From: an uncultured Hungatella sp.
GTDB lineage: Bacteria; Bacillota; Clostridia; Lachnospirales; Lachnospiraceae
Assembly: GCA_947089145.1 (NCBI GenBank)
Contig: CAMUJH010000012.1
Coordinates: 1-64,000 of the forward strand
Direction of reading: 5' to 3'
DNA length: 64,000 nt
Made by a program: the position numbers and the translations under genes. Within the stretch, counting starts at the first letter, position 1. Each line of letters opens with the position of its first letter. The notes below the pieces were generated by a model. The model was not told the DNA's origin. It saw nothing but the letters and a program-made list of their open reading frames with translations, and searched no databases. Shown piece after piece: positions 38,448 to 47,336 of the stretch.

Positions 38448-38550
38448 TGAAAACGGCATTTACATTTTTCCTGCTGTCAGACGGCAAATATGTAAACGGC
38501 GTTACATACGGCCTCAAATCCCTTGCCAACAAGGGAAAATTTATTAAAAT
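38448..38550 (+). promoter_or_regulatory. Paired LacI-like operators and promoter, copy 2
   Basis: An imperfect version of the module at 35949. Left site 38448-38464 and right site TGTAAACGGCGTTACA (38491-38506), then TTGCCA (38523-38528), a 16-base spacer and TAAAAT (38545-38550). Spacing between operators, -35 and -10 is nearly the same as in copy 1. It lies upstream of the 38593 frame and the aldo/keto reductase. Confidence 0.65.
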
Positions 38551-38592
38551 AAAGGTCAGATACGAACCAATAATCATGAGGAGGAGAAAAAA

Positions 38593-38802
38593 ATGTTCAA
38601 GTTCAAAAATGAAGCTTATAACGGCACATTCGATCCCACAGACAACCGGCTGGCCGCCATAAAGGAGATGGGAAAGCTGAAGACACTTTCTTATGAAGAA
38701 AGATTAAAAACACTTAGAGATTCCGGCTTCTGTTCCTTTAACTGGACAGACAAACTGCTGGGAACGGCAGACCGGTTATCACAACCGCGCAGTGTTTCTT
38801 AA
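38593..38802 (+). pseudogene. Short unrecognised gene, probably truncated
   Basis: It has an excellent GAGGAGGAG ribosome site behind promoter copy 2 and begins MFKFKNEAYNGTFDPTDNRL, but it ends after 69 codons. In another frame the text continues as QTGYHNRAVFLKALSHELAGDG to a stop at about 38859, which suggests a frameshift or deletion near 38770. I do not recognise the protein. It could instead be a genuine small protein. Confidence 0.45.
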
Positions 38803-38875
38803 GGCGCTTTCCCACGAACTGGCAGGTGACGGGAGGCGGCGCGCGCTGTTATCTTAATAGAAGGAGGTTCACAAT

Positions 38876-39982
38876 ATGTTATCAGATTCAAAATTAGGGT
38901 TCGGCCTTATGCGTCTTCCAAAGGATGGAGACGGAAATATTCTTCAGGAGGAAGTCACCCGCATGGTGGACGCATTCATGAAATCAGGGATGAACTATTT
39001 TGACACAGCTTACGCCTACGGCGGAAGCGAGGCAGCCATGAGGAAGGCCCTGGTGGAGAGGTATCCCAGGGAGTCCTTCACCATCGCCGACAAGCTCCCG
39101 GCCTGGAAGCTGAAATCGGAAGAGGACGTGGAGAGGATCTTTAAGGAATCCATGGAATTGTGCGGAGTGGATTATTTTGATTTTTACCTTCTCCACAGCG
39201 TGGAGGAAAGCCATCTTCCCACTTATGAAAACTATCACTGCTTTGAGTTCCTTCAGGAGATGAAGAGACAGGGGAAGATCCGGTATATTGGGTTTTCCTA
39301 CCATGACAATGCCCGGCTTCTGGATCAGGTTCTGACGAAGCACCCGGAGATGGATTTTATCCAGCTGCAGCTCAATTATCTGGATTGGGAGAACGGGGTG
39401 ATCCAGTCCCGGAAGAACTACGAGACCGCCAGGAAGCACAACAAACCGGTGGTGGTTATGGAGCCGGTGAAGGGCGGAACCCTGGCAGCCTTCCCGGAGG
39501 ACATTGAAAAGATCTACAAAGATTATGCGCCGGAAAAATCCGCGGCGTCATGGGCTCTCCGGTACATAGGGTCCTTGGAGGGGGTCATGACGGTTCTGTC
39601 CGGCATGTCCAACGAGGAGCAGATGAGGGACAACCTTGATACGTTCGTGAATTTCCGGCCAATGGATGAGGAGGAGTACGGGCTTGTCCGCCAGGTGACA
39701 TCAAAGGTGTTGTCCTTCCCCACCATTCCCTGCACAGGCTGCCGTTACTGCGTGCCGGGCTGTCCCATGAAGATCCAGATCCCGGATCTGTTCACGGCCT
39801 ACAACAGCGCCAAGACCTACGGTTCCAACCGGAGATATGACACCTACTACAAGAATCACACACAGGGCGACAACGGGACAGCTTCGGCCTGCATCGGATG
39901 CGGACAGTGTGAGGGAGTATGTCCCCAGCACTTGGAGATCATTTCCCTTCTGAAACAGGTTTCCGAAGAATTTGACGCCTGA
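38876..39982 (+). CDS. Aldo/keto reductase with C-terminal 4Fe-4S domain
   Basis: A 368-residue oxidoreductase. The N-terminal TIM barrel has FGLMRLP, NYFDTAYAYGGSEAAM (catalytic Asp and Tyr), and YDFYLLHSV-type strands. The C-terminal 90 residues hold CTGCRYCVPGCPMKIQIP and CIGCGQCEGVCPQHLEI, two ferredoxin-like clusters. This architecture is common in anaerobes, where the clusters may let electrons come from ferredoxin. AGGAGG lies before the start, and the alcohol-dehydrogenase-like gene follows after 31 bases, so the two are probably co-expressed. Codon use is more GC-rich than in flanking remnants. Confidence 0.92.
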   Translation: MLSDSKLGFGLMRLPKDGDGNILQEEVTRMVDAFMKSGMNYFDTAYAYGGSEAAMRKALVERYPRESFTIADKLPAWKLKSEEDVERIFKESMELCGVDYFDFYLLHSVEESHLPTYENYHCFEFLQEMKRQGKIRYIGFSYHDNARLLDQVLTKHPEMDFIQLQLNYLDWENGVIQSRKNYETARKHNKPVVVMEPVKGGTLAAFPEDIEKIYKDYAPEKSAASWALRYIGSLEGVMTVLSGMSNEEQMRDNLDTFVNFRPMDEEEYGLVRQVTSKVLSFPTIPCTGCRYCVPGCPMKIQIPDLFTAYNSAKTYGSNRRYDTYYKNHTQGDNGTASACIGCGQCEGVCPQHLEIISLLKQVSEEFDA

Positions 39983-40013
39983 CGTCCAATATGATTAAAG
40001 GAGAACAGAGAAC

Positions 40014-41159
40014 ATGATTAATTTTGAATATCAGAATCCCACCAGGATCATCTTTGGACAGGGAGCGGTGAAGAAATTGAGCAGCGAGATCTTAAAGTAC
40101 GGAAACAAGGTGCTGCTGGTATACGGAGGGAGAAGTTTGAAGGAAAGCGGAACCTACGACCTGATCACGGACCAGCTTTCTAAGAACCAGATCACCTGGG
40201 CAGAGCTTCCGGGAGTGACCATCCCTTCCCTAAAGACCGTGTATGAGGGGATCCGCATCGCCAAAGAAACCCATGTGGATATGGTCATCGGCATCGGCGG
40301 GGGCTGCTGCATAGACGTGGCAAAGTCCGTCGCCCTGGGCGCTGCCGGGGATGTGGATATCTGGGATGTGCTGGATCGGAAAATCCCCTGGACCGGCTGC
40401 GACGTGCTTCCCATCGGCGCTGTGGTAACCATCGCCGGGAGCGGCAGCGAGATTGACAACCTGGAGACAGGAGTCCACGGAAGCATCGGAAGCTATGTAA
40501 AGACTTACCCTGCATTTTCCATCTTGGACCCGGATCTGACGGCCTCGGCTCCCTTTAAGCTGACGGCTTACCACGGCGTCTGCATCCTTATCCAGGCGTT
40601 GGAGCAGTATTTCTGCCAGACCCAGGACACACCCATCCAGGACGGATTTATCGAGACCATCTGCCGGACCGTCATCTGTTCTCTGAAAATGCTGAAGAAA
40701 AATATGGACAATGTAAATGCCAGAGGCCAGCTTCTGTGGGCGGGAGCCCTGGTGACCAACCGGATCCTGGGAAGGGGCAAGGAGGCGCCGTGGATGGCAG
40801 GCCCTCTGGGAAATCTTATTGAAGAGAAGGCAGGGCTGGACTATACCACAGCCATTGCCATCACATTTCCCAAATATATGAGGGTCTGCTATAAAGACTG
40901 TCTCCCCCTTTTCGTACAGTTTGCCATCAACGTGATGAACATCAACACGGAGAGGAAATGTGACAATCAGATCGCCAAGGAAGGGGCGGAGGCCCTGCAG
41001 AAGATCTTTGACGACCTGGGCCTGGCCCACAGCTTAAGGGACTTAGGGAAGGACTTTACGTCTTATGAGGAGTTCCAGGAGGAGATTGACGCGTATGCCG
41101 CCAAGGGGGTTATCTCAAAAGAGGATCTTCAGGAGATCGTTCAGATGTCAATCGGCTGA
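40014..41159 (+). CDS. Iron-type alcohol dehydrogenase homologue lacking metal ligands
   Basis: A 381-residue member of the Fe-ADH (BDH/YqhD) family by length and motifs: IIFGQGAVKKL, GIGGGCCIDVAKSVA (nucleotide loop), TIAGSGSEIDN and LDPDLTASAP. The four metal-binding positions, normally Asp-His-His-His, instead read Cys190 (VCILIQ), Gln194 (LIQALEQY), Asn267 (PLGNLIEE) and Tyr277 (GLDYTTA). The rest of the fold is intact, so it is not simply decayed. It may use no metal, bind a different one, or act as a non-catalytic partner of the upstream Fe-S reductase. GGAGAA precedes the start. Confidence 0.88.
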   Translation: MINFEYQNPTRIIFGQGAVKKLSSEILKYGNKVLLVYGGRSLKESGTYDLITDQLSKNQITWAELPGVTIPSLKTVYEGIRIAKETHVDMVIGIGGGCCIDVAKSVALGAAGDVDIWDVLDRKIPWTGCDVLPIGAVVTIAGSGSEIDNLETGVHGSIGSYVKTYPAFSILDPDLTASAPFKLTAYHGVCILIQALEQYFCQTQDTPIQDGFIETICRTVICSLKMLKKNMDNVNARGQLLWAGALVTNRILGRGKEAPWMAGPLGNLIEEKAGLDYTTAIAITFPKYMRVCYKDCLPLFVQFAINVMNINTERKCDNQIAKEGAEALQKIFDDLGLAHSLRDLGKDFTSYEEFQEEIDAYAAKGVISKEDLQEIVQMSIG

Positions 41160-41239
41160 CTGAGGCAGGCGGCGCTGCCATGGCCGCAAGGATGATGGAG
41201 AAAAGGACGCTGCTATGTTAGAATAAGGAGTGATAAATA

Positions 41240-42157
41240 ATGGAGATTGGGGCAATTGTCTTGCCGGTAATTATAATGCTGGTGTTAGGAACCTTTCTAA
41301 AGTCAAAAGGTATGATAGGCAGCCAGTGCGTTAGCGGAATCAAAAATATAATTTCTAATATCATGCTTCCGGCGGTACTCTTTAACGCCATTTCCACGGC
41401 GGTGTTTACGGGCAACGACATAAAGCTTGTGGCAGGGATTTACGGGGTATTCACGGTGATTCTGGCATTGGGATTTCTCATGCGTCCGGTTTTTGGGACA
41501 TACGGCAGGTTTGCCCCTTTTCTCTGCGTAAGCTGCGAGACGGGGATGCTGGGGTATCCTCTGTATATGACGCTTTATGGACAGGAAGGCTTAAGCACCA
41601 TTGTAAGGGTGGATCTTGCAAATATTTTATTTGCTTTTACTATATTTTTGTTTGCTATAAAAGCGGCTGCCAACGGAAACGTGGATAAAAAGCGCATGGT
41701 TACGGATTCCCTCCGCTCCCCTATCATTATCGCGGTGATTATGGGACTGGCGATGTCAGTAACCGGCCTGGGCAGGATGCTGACGGTTTCCCCAATATTC
41801 CCGGTGTATAACTCCGTGGTGGAAATGGTTACCGGCCCGTTGACAGCGCTGGTGCTGATTACTGTTGGATATGACCTGGATCTGGATAAATCCGTCATGG
41901 TTTTCGTGGCAAAAGTGTCGTTGGCGCGTCTGCTGCTTAATGGGTGCGGTCTGGCGGCGATCTTTTTCCTGTTTCGTTCTTTCTGGAGCGACAGAGGGCT
42001 TTTGGCTGCGGTTGTCCTTATGTTCTGCCTGCCGGGACAGTTTATTACGCCCATCTACGTGTCGGAGGAAGGGCAGAGAAGGTTCGTGTCAACCCAGATT
42101 TCCCTTTACACCCTCATATCCATCCTGGCGTATGTGATGATTGCCGTATTTTTTTAA
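41240..42157 (+). CDS. AEC-family membrane transporter
   Basis: A 305-residue protein with about ten membrane helices of the auxin efflux carrier / malate permease type. Typical features are LPVIIMLVLGTFL at the start, NIMLPAVLFNAI in the first repeat, and CETGMLGYPLYMTLYG. Family members move organic acids or amino acids, so it may export or import a product of the two upstream oxidoreductases. AAGGAG precedes the ATG. The gene is intact; a pseudogene begins directly after its stop. Confidence 0.9.
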   Translation: MEIGAIVLPVIIMLVLGTFLKSKGMIGSQCVSGIKNIISNIMLPAVLFNAISTAVFTGNDIKLVAGIYGVFTVILALGFLMRPVFGTYGRFAPFLCVSCETGMLGYPLYMTLYGQEGLSTIVRVDLANILFAFTIFLFAIKAAANGNVDKKRMVTDSLRSPIIIAVIMGLAMSVTGLGRMLTVSPIFPVYNSVVEMVTGPLTALVLITVGYDLDLDKSVMVFVAKVSLARLLLNGCGLAAIFFLFRSFWSDRGLLAAVVLMFCLPGQFITPIYVSEEGQRRFVSTQISLYTLISILAYVMIAVFF

Positions 42158-42828
42158 AGAGGCGTAAAGAGTTTCCGAAAGTGTTCGGAATAGGAAAATT
42201 CTGTTTTTGTGTAAATTTTTTTGCTAATTCCCTAACCGGGTTTTCTCTTGAAGAACACACGGCTCCGGAAATCTGGTTTACCCAGGATGCGGGGCCCTGG
42301 GAATGGAAAGGGCCGGTGATTCGGGAAAATGGATACGCTTACGGAAAGTTTTTTGAGAGAAAGGCGGCTTATATAAGCAGGGAATGGTTTCCGGACTTTG
42401 CCAACTACCGGAGGGACGGCTATGATTTCGACGCCCGGTTCGACGACGGGCTGGCATCCTATAAGGACAGGGTGCTTTACGAGCTTGTTGAGAAAAACGG
42501 CCCGCTCCTGTCGAAAGAATTGAAACGGCTTGGAAATTATAAAAAAGGCGGGAATACAGGATTTGATACCATGATTACCAGGCTGCAGTCACAGTGCTAT
42601 GTGGTAATCAGCGATTTCGTATATCTGAAAGACAAGAAGGGCTGCCAGTATGGGTGGGGAGTGGCCAAATATGCGACTCCGGAACAATTTATGGGGGAAG
42701 ATTTCGCAAAAAAGGTGTATGAAAGAGAACCTGAAGAATCATATGAACGGATATTGGAGCATCTGTGCAGAGTGCTTGGGGGAGTGAAAACGGAAAGGCT
42801 GAAAAAGTTTCTGGGGAGGTTTGGATGA
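42158..42828 (+). pseudogene. AlkZ-related protein, N-terminally truncated
   Basis: In-frame residues from about 42165 on (FPKVFGIGKF, TGFSLEEHTAPEIWFT, DAGPWEWKGPV, EWFPDFANYRRDGYDFDARFDDG, TRLQSQCYVVISDF, YGWGVAKYATPEQ) match my memory of the Firmicutes AlkZ-related family. The start of the protein is missing: the frame runs back into the AEC gene with no usable start or ribosome site. It is likely a remnant whose 5' end was lost at a junction next to the AEC gene. Confidence 0.65.
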
Positions 42829-42835
42829 AAGGATT

Positions 42836-43706
42836 TAGAGGGAGTTTTACCTGATGGACAGGGGATATTCGGCGTCCAAGGTAAGCCTGGTCGTTTCTGC
42901 TTCCTTGGCTGTTTCCGTGGCTTTGCAGCCGGTTGTGGGGTTTTTAAGCGACCGGTTTGACAATCCGGTGGTGGAGCAGATGGCTACTGTCTCCAGATTC
43001 CCATATGGCAGAATCCGGGTGTATGGGACCCTTGGATACGCCGTAGGGACCCAGATCAGCGGGATTCTTTACCGCTATGTTTCCCCAGGAGCCATGTATC
43101 AGATGTGCGGTATCGGCATGGTGGTGTGCATGGCAGGCATTCTTGGCACCCAGGATGTCCGGCAAAAAGGAGAGGAGGAAGGCAAACCGTCAAAGAAAGG
43201 GCACCTTTCTCCCTTCCATGTTTCAGGAACGGGGCATGAGCATAGATATGGCGGCCACGGTGATTTTTGCGGCAACTCTGATGGAGTTCCCCATCGTTAT
43301 GTTTTCCGGCAGGGTTATGGATTGTATGAAAAATAAAGTGCTGCTACTGGCGGTATTTTCGCTTCTGGTGATACAGTTTGGGGTTTACGCTTTTGTACCG
43401 GCTGTGACATTTCAGGCTGCTGCCGCATTTTTTACCAAATCTGTAGCAACCATGGCATACATTATGATTAATCTGAAAGCGATTGCATCCATCGTGGATA
43501 AACGGTATCAAATGACGGCCCTTGCCCTGGTAGCGGCGTTGAAAAGCCTGTTTACCGTCGGATTTCAGACTGTGTGCGGGTATCTGCTGGACCATGGGAC
43601 TTATGAGCGACTGTATCTGCTCCTGTTGGGGGTATCGGCAGTTGGGATTCTGCTGACTTTGGCCAGCCCCATTCCAGACGGAACCCAGGAGAAGCTGTTT
43701 GGGTAA
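42836..43706 (+). pseudogene. Broken MFS transporter
   Basis: Two frames together make most of a nucleoside/sugar-symporter-like MFS protein: SASKVSLVVSASLAVSVALQ, GFLSDRFDN, YGRIRVYGTLGYAVGTQISG in the first; ERGMSIDMAATVIFAATLME, VPAVTFQAAAAFFTKSVA, TVGFQTVCGYLLDHGTYE in the second. The frame changes near 43195-43205. The first helices are missing. It ends with a complete C-terminus before a terminator. Confidence 0.8.
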
Positions 43707-43763
43707 GAGAATTTGTAAAAGATAAAAATAAGTAGAAGGAACAAAAATAATGAAATTACACAT

Positions 43764-43812
43764 TGCAGGGGCAATCTCCAAAGTGGGGCTTAATATGTTG
43801 CCCCTGCAGTTT
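43764..43812 (+). terminator. Hairpin after the MFS remnant
   Basis: Perfect 11-base arms TGCAGGGGCAA (43764-43774) and TTGCCCCTGCA (43798-43808), then GTTTTG. The loop is 23 bases, so it is a moderate terminator. Confidence 0.6.
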
Positions 43813-43839
43813 TGATAAAGGATATTTGATAAAAAGATA

Positions 43840-44028
43840 TATACTGGTATGTAACTAAAGAAACGCACACTTTATAGAAAACGTTGGCACTGCTAGACCG
43901 TTGATTGGTTCTGAGTAGCAGTGTGCTATAAAGGGCGATATAGACATGTAACGGTTTTAGTTCGTATAAAAGCCGTTACTTTATGAAAAGAGATACGGCA
44001 AAGGAAAGGAAGTCCGTGTCTTTTTTAT
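43840..44028 (+). ncRNA. Candidate structured RNA upstream of the kinase/HNH operon
   Basis: Between an isolated TATACT (43840-43845) and a strong terminator, two further stems occur. The first is CTTTATAG (43870-43877)/CTATAAAG (43926-43933) enclosing CACTGCTA (43888-43895)/TAGCAGTG (43916-43923). The second is GTAACGG-TTTTA (43948-43959)/TAAAAGCCGTTAC (43967-43979). No protein frame fits. The rest of 43707-44340 (about 44031-44280) shows nothing clear. A short RNA is plausible; the promoter is weak and the claim tentative. Confidence 0.3.
43986..44028 (+). terminator. Strong intrinsic terminator before the kinase/HNH operon
   Basis: AGATACGG (43991-43998) pairs with CCGTGTCT (44014-44021), with flanking A/T pairs lengthening the stem, followed by TTTTTATTTTT. 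Confidence 0.8.
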
Positions 44029-44281
44029 TTTTCCATATATTTTAGATATGATGCAGATTTTACGGGAACCCGCACCGGGAGACAGGAAAAAATCCTTATG
44101 TTCTGACTGGGGCGGTTTTCCCGTCCAAATAATTCCGGCAGAGGAGATATCAGCCCTCTGCTGGATTCTTGCCGGATGCAAGACCTGCCGCCACAGACCT
44201 GGCAATCTGCTTTGTTTGCGGCGCATAGTGTTTCATTCGGCTGGCAATGGAACTGACAGAGGGAAGAAAAGTGATTAGAAG

Positions 44282-44310
44282 TTGTAGAAATGCTCATAGT
44301 TTGGTACAAT
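44282..44310 (+). promoter_or_regulatory. Promoter of the kinase/HNH operon
   Basis: TTGTAG (44282-44287), 17-base spacer, TACAAT (44305-44310), 30 bases before the chosen start codon at 44341. Confidence 0.6.
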
Positions 44311-44340
44311 AACGATAGTATGGATGCCAAAGGAGTTTCT

Positions 44341-46674
44341 ATGAGAAAACGAGTCAGGGAAATCGGGTTTGACGTAGATGCTTATACTGCCAGATTGATC
44401 GGCCGGGAGAATGTGTCAAAACTAGAGGGTGCAGTGTTTGAGATTGTGAAAAACGCCTATGATGCGGATGCAAGTGTATGCTGTCTGTATTATTCCAACA
44501 CAGAGGATCGAATCTACATTTTGGATAATGGCTGGGGAATGAAGGAAGAAGTGCTGCGCACCCATTGGATGACAATCGGAAATTCATCCAAAAAGAGTTC
44601 TTATATTACAAAAAATGGAAGAATACAGACAGGAGCAAAGGGAATTGGCCGATTTGCTTTGGATCGCATGTCCGATCAATGTGATATGCTTACGATTTCA
44701 GATGAAGGAAGCCTGGAATGGATCGTAGACTGGAGGGACTTTGATGGAAGTAAACGAATATCCGAGGTAAAGGCAAGAGTTTATGATACGGATATTCGTT
44801 TGCTGGAGCATGTGGGAATTGAAAGTTGGAAAAACAGGGCAGTGGCAGCAGAAATAGAGAAATGTAATTTTGGGGGAACAGGAACAGCATTTTGCCTGGA
44901 CCATCTTCATGATGTCTGGAATGAAAAGACAATGAACGCTCTCAGAAATCATTTGGAGAATTTGTTACCTCCAGATGTGACGCAGAAGTTCTGCATTTGG
45001 TTTTTTGATGATTCAACCAGTGTGGAGGATGCATTGATAACCAGTGCAAATGTGGAGTCCTATGACTATCGGATAGATTTTCAGGTTACCGCTAATTTAG
45101 TGAATATTCAGATCACACGGAATGAATTCGATTTTCGTGGAGAGGAGCAGGAAGTATATACAGAGGCAGGATTTGATGAACTTGAGCAGGCCTATCTGCA
45201 GGGGAAAAAGAAGGAAGAGTCGTTTACCATTGAAGAAATAGGGGAGAAAGAGAACTTCATCGGGGACTTTGAAGGCGTATTATATTTTTATAAAATAAGT
45301 GCGAACAAAAAGGATCAGGAAAGATTTTATTATAAAGATATTACAGGCCGGGCAAACCTTGCCAAAAAATTTGGCGGGATTAAGTTGTATCGTGATCAAT
45401 TCCGTGTGCGCCCTTATGGTGAGTATGGTGATAATGATTTTGACTGGTTAGAGCTTTCTGCCAGGCGGAATCGTTCTCCGGCAGGTCTTGGAAAGAAAAC
45501 GGGAAATTGGCGTGTCGGCTCAGAACAGATGCTGGGAACCGTGTCAATATCCAGAGAAAATTCAAACCTGGAGGATGCGGCGAATCGTAACGGTATTCAG
45601 GAGGGAATCGGTTTTTCACAGCTGAAAAGGATTCTGTTATTTGTGATTGCAGAGTTTGAACGGGATCGGCAGTTTGTAGGGCGTAAGCTGGCCAGATATG
45701 CGGATAAAAAGGATCAACTGGCGGCTAAACTGGAAGAAATACGTCGACTTGCGGAAGCACGGAAAAAATGGGAAGCAGAACAATCAGCCAGGGAACAGTC
45801 GGAAAAAACAAAAAACGCGGAGGAGCGGCCATCAAAATCGAGTTTGCCGCCTTCGGCCAATCCGGAAGATGTTATGAATCTGGTGGCAAATATGGAGCAG
45901 AAACAGGAGGAAGAACTGGAAGAACTGCGAAACGAGAATAAAATGCTTCAGACATTAGCCACGACAGGGATTATTACCAATATGTTTATGCATGAGATTC
46001 GAACATCTACCAATAATATTGGCCTGGAATTAAACGCAGCCTATGAAGCTATAGAATATGATAATGATGTGGAGTATGCTTTACAGAATATCTTGCGTGC
46101 GATCAGAGTTAAAAAGAATTTTGCTTCATGGTTTGGCATCACCATTGAATCCATCAAAAAGGATAAACGAAAGAGAAAAAAACATAATATTCAAAGCATG
46201 CTGGAACAGTATATGAATACGTGGAATGATATTCTGGATAAAAGCGGAACCAATTTTATCTATAAGTGTGACTCGGATATAGAGCTTTGGTGCTTTGAGT
46301 TTGATATTGAGAATATTATTAGTAATTTAATTGCTAACAGCCTGGCGTCTTTTGACAGGGAAATGGACAGAAAGCTGGAAAAACGGGAAATTAGATTGAA
46401 TATATCCAAACTTGAAAGTAGATTATCAATGGATTATCAGGATAGTGGATGGGGTTTGATTCCAAAATATAAAAAGCGGCCGGAGTTGATTCTAGAACCA
46501 TTTGAGAGCGGTCATCATTTTGAAGGAGCGGATGAAGAGGATGGGACCGGGATGGGGATGTGGATCGTAAACCGTACTATATCCGAGTATAATGGAACTA
46601 TTGATCTGAGTGAAAATCTGAGAGCGGAAACAGGATTTTATGCAAAAATCATATTAGGAGGTCGAAATGTATAG
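44341..46674 (+). CDS. Dual-GHKL kinase: Hsp90/MORC-like ATPase fused to a histidine kinase
   Basis: A 777-residue soluble protein with no membrane segment. Its N-terminal ATPase is of Hsp90/MutL/MORC type: EIVKNAYDADA (residues 33-43), DNGWGM (62-67), IGNSSK and GAKGIGRFALDRM (98-110). A long middle region and a coiled coil (about 460-540) follow. The C-terminus is a complete histidine kinase: phospho-acceptor His551 in MHEIRTST, N box ENIISNLIANSL, G1 DSGWGL and G2 GTGMGMWIV. Start at 44341 behind AAAGGAG; an upstream in-frame ATG (44290) lies inside the promoter. The receiver gene overlaps its end by 8 bases. Likely the sensor of a defence-like phosphorelay; that is inference. Confidence 0.85.
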   Translation: MRKRVREIGFDVDAYTARLIGRENVSKLEGAVFEIVKNAYDADASVCCLYYSNTEDRIYILDNGWGMKEEVLRTHWMTIGNSSKKSSYITKNGRIQTGAKGIGRFALDRMSDQCDMLTISDEGSLEWIVDWRDFDGSKRISEVKARVYDTDIRLLEHVGIESWKNRAVAAEIEKCNFGGTGTAFCLDHLHDVWNEKTMNALRNHLENLLPPDVTQKFCIWFFDDSTSVEDALITSANVESYDYRIDFQVTANLVNIQITRNEFDFRGEEQEVYTEAGFDELEQAYLQGKKKEESFTIEEIGEKENFIGDFEGVLYFYKISANKKDQERFYYKDITGRANLAKKFGGIKLYRDQFRVRPYGEYGDNDFDWLELSARRNRSPAGLGKKTGNWRVGSEQMLGTVSISRENSNLEDAANRNGIQEGIGFSQLKRILLFVIAEFERDRQFVGRKLARYADKKDQLAAKLEEIRRLAEARKKWEAEQSAREQSEKTKNAEERPSKSSLPPSANPEDVMNLVANMEQKQEEELEELRNENKMLQTLATTGIITNMFMHEIRTSTNNIGLELNAAYEAIEYDNDVEYALQNILRAIRVKKNFASWFGITIESIKKDKRKRKKHNIQSMLEQYMNTWNDILDKSGTNFIYKCDSDIELWCFEFDIENIISNLIANSLASFDREMDRKLEKREIRLNISKLESRLSMDYQDSGWGLIPKYKKRPELILEPFESGHHFEGADEEDGTGMGMWIVNRTISEYNGTIDLSENLRAETGFYAKIILGGRNV

Positions 46675-47311
46675 AGTTGGATATATAGATGATGAACCGA
46701 CACAATTTGAAAATTATAAGAGATCATTGCGCCGGCGGTGTAAGGAACTGGATCTGGTGCTGATAGAGGATTGTGAGAGTAAACAGGATATTTTGGATAA
46801 AATTTATGAGAAACAAATTGATGTACTGTTAATTGACTATAAAATGGTAAAGAATTATGGATTTAACGGAACTACATTGATTAATTATATTAATGATTCT
46901 ATGCGTGATATCCAGTGCTTTATTATGACCGCTGTAGATACGGAGCAGATTACGGACGGACTTGTGGCCGATAGGGATAAATTTTCTAAAAATATTTTTG
47001 ATACGGAAGGAGCAGATCCGAAAAAAGAGGCGGAATTAAATGCTTTTATCCAGATTTTGTTGGAGAGCGCAAAAGTATTTCAGGTTCGGCGACAGCAAAA
47101 ATTAGGGCGGTATAAAGAACTGTTAGACAAAAAACTTCATGGGGAGTTAGGGGCAGATGAGGAGGAATTTCTGGAGTTGTATAAGGTCTTGTCATCTTAT
47201 GGGTTAGTAGAAAAGTTGCCTAAAAATATGCTGAATTCAAAATTTGAGGAGCGATTACAGCGGATACTGGAATTGGGAAGTGCGATCATTGCGGAACATA
47301 AGACAGAATAG
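46667..47311 (+). CDS. Stand-alone response regulator receiver with helical tail
   Basis: A 214-residue protein. Residues 1-120 form a receiver: YIDDEP (Asp8, Asp9), phospho-acceptor Asp57 in VLLIDYKM, Thr88 in CFIMTAVD and the conserved Lys near 108 (FSKNIF). The remaining 95 residues are charged and helical (AFIQILLESAKVFQVRRQQ, LLDKKLHGELGADEEEFLEL) with no recognisable DNA-binding domain. It overlaps the kinase gene by 8 bases, so it is the evident partner. Its output is more likely protein contact, for instance with the HNH protein, than transcription. Confidence 0.85.
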   Translation: MYRVGYIDDEPTQFENYKRSLRRRCKELDLVLIEDCESKQDILDKIYEKQIDVLLIDYKMVKNYGFNGTTLINYINDSMRDIQCFIMTAVDTEQITDGLVADRDKFSKNIFDTEGADPKKEAELNAFIQILLESAKVFQVRRQQKLGRYKELLDKKLHGELGADEEEFLELYKVLSSYGLVEKLPKNMLNSKFEERLQRILELGSAIIAEHKTE

Positions 47312-47336
47312 CCAGCAATAGATAAAGGAGAATATA

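Noticed and set aside
41944-42160. Open frame running from inside the AEC gene into the AlkZ-related sequence, looking like one 294-residue protein
   Set aside because: The first 70 codons are just the AEC gene read in another frame; only the part after 42160 shows family similarity.
43870-43979. Stem-loops resembling integron attC or IS200/IS605 ends
   Set aside because: No GTTRRRY/RYYYAAC core, no integrase or transposase nearby, and the stems differ in form.
44025-44330. Short frames on both strands between the terminator and the kinase promoter
   Set aside because: The frames conflict, have poor starts and no family resemblance; one runs through the terminator.
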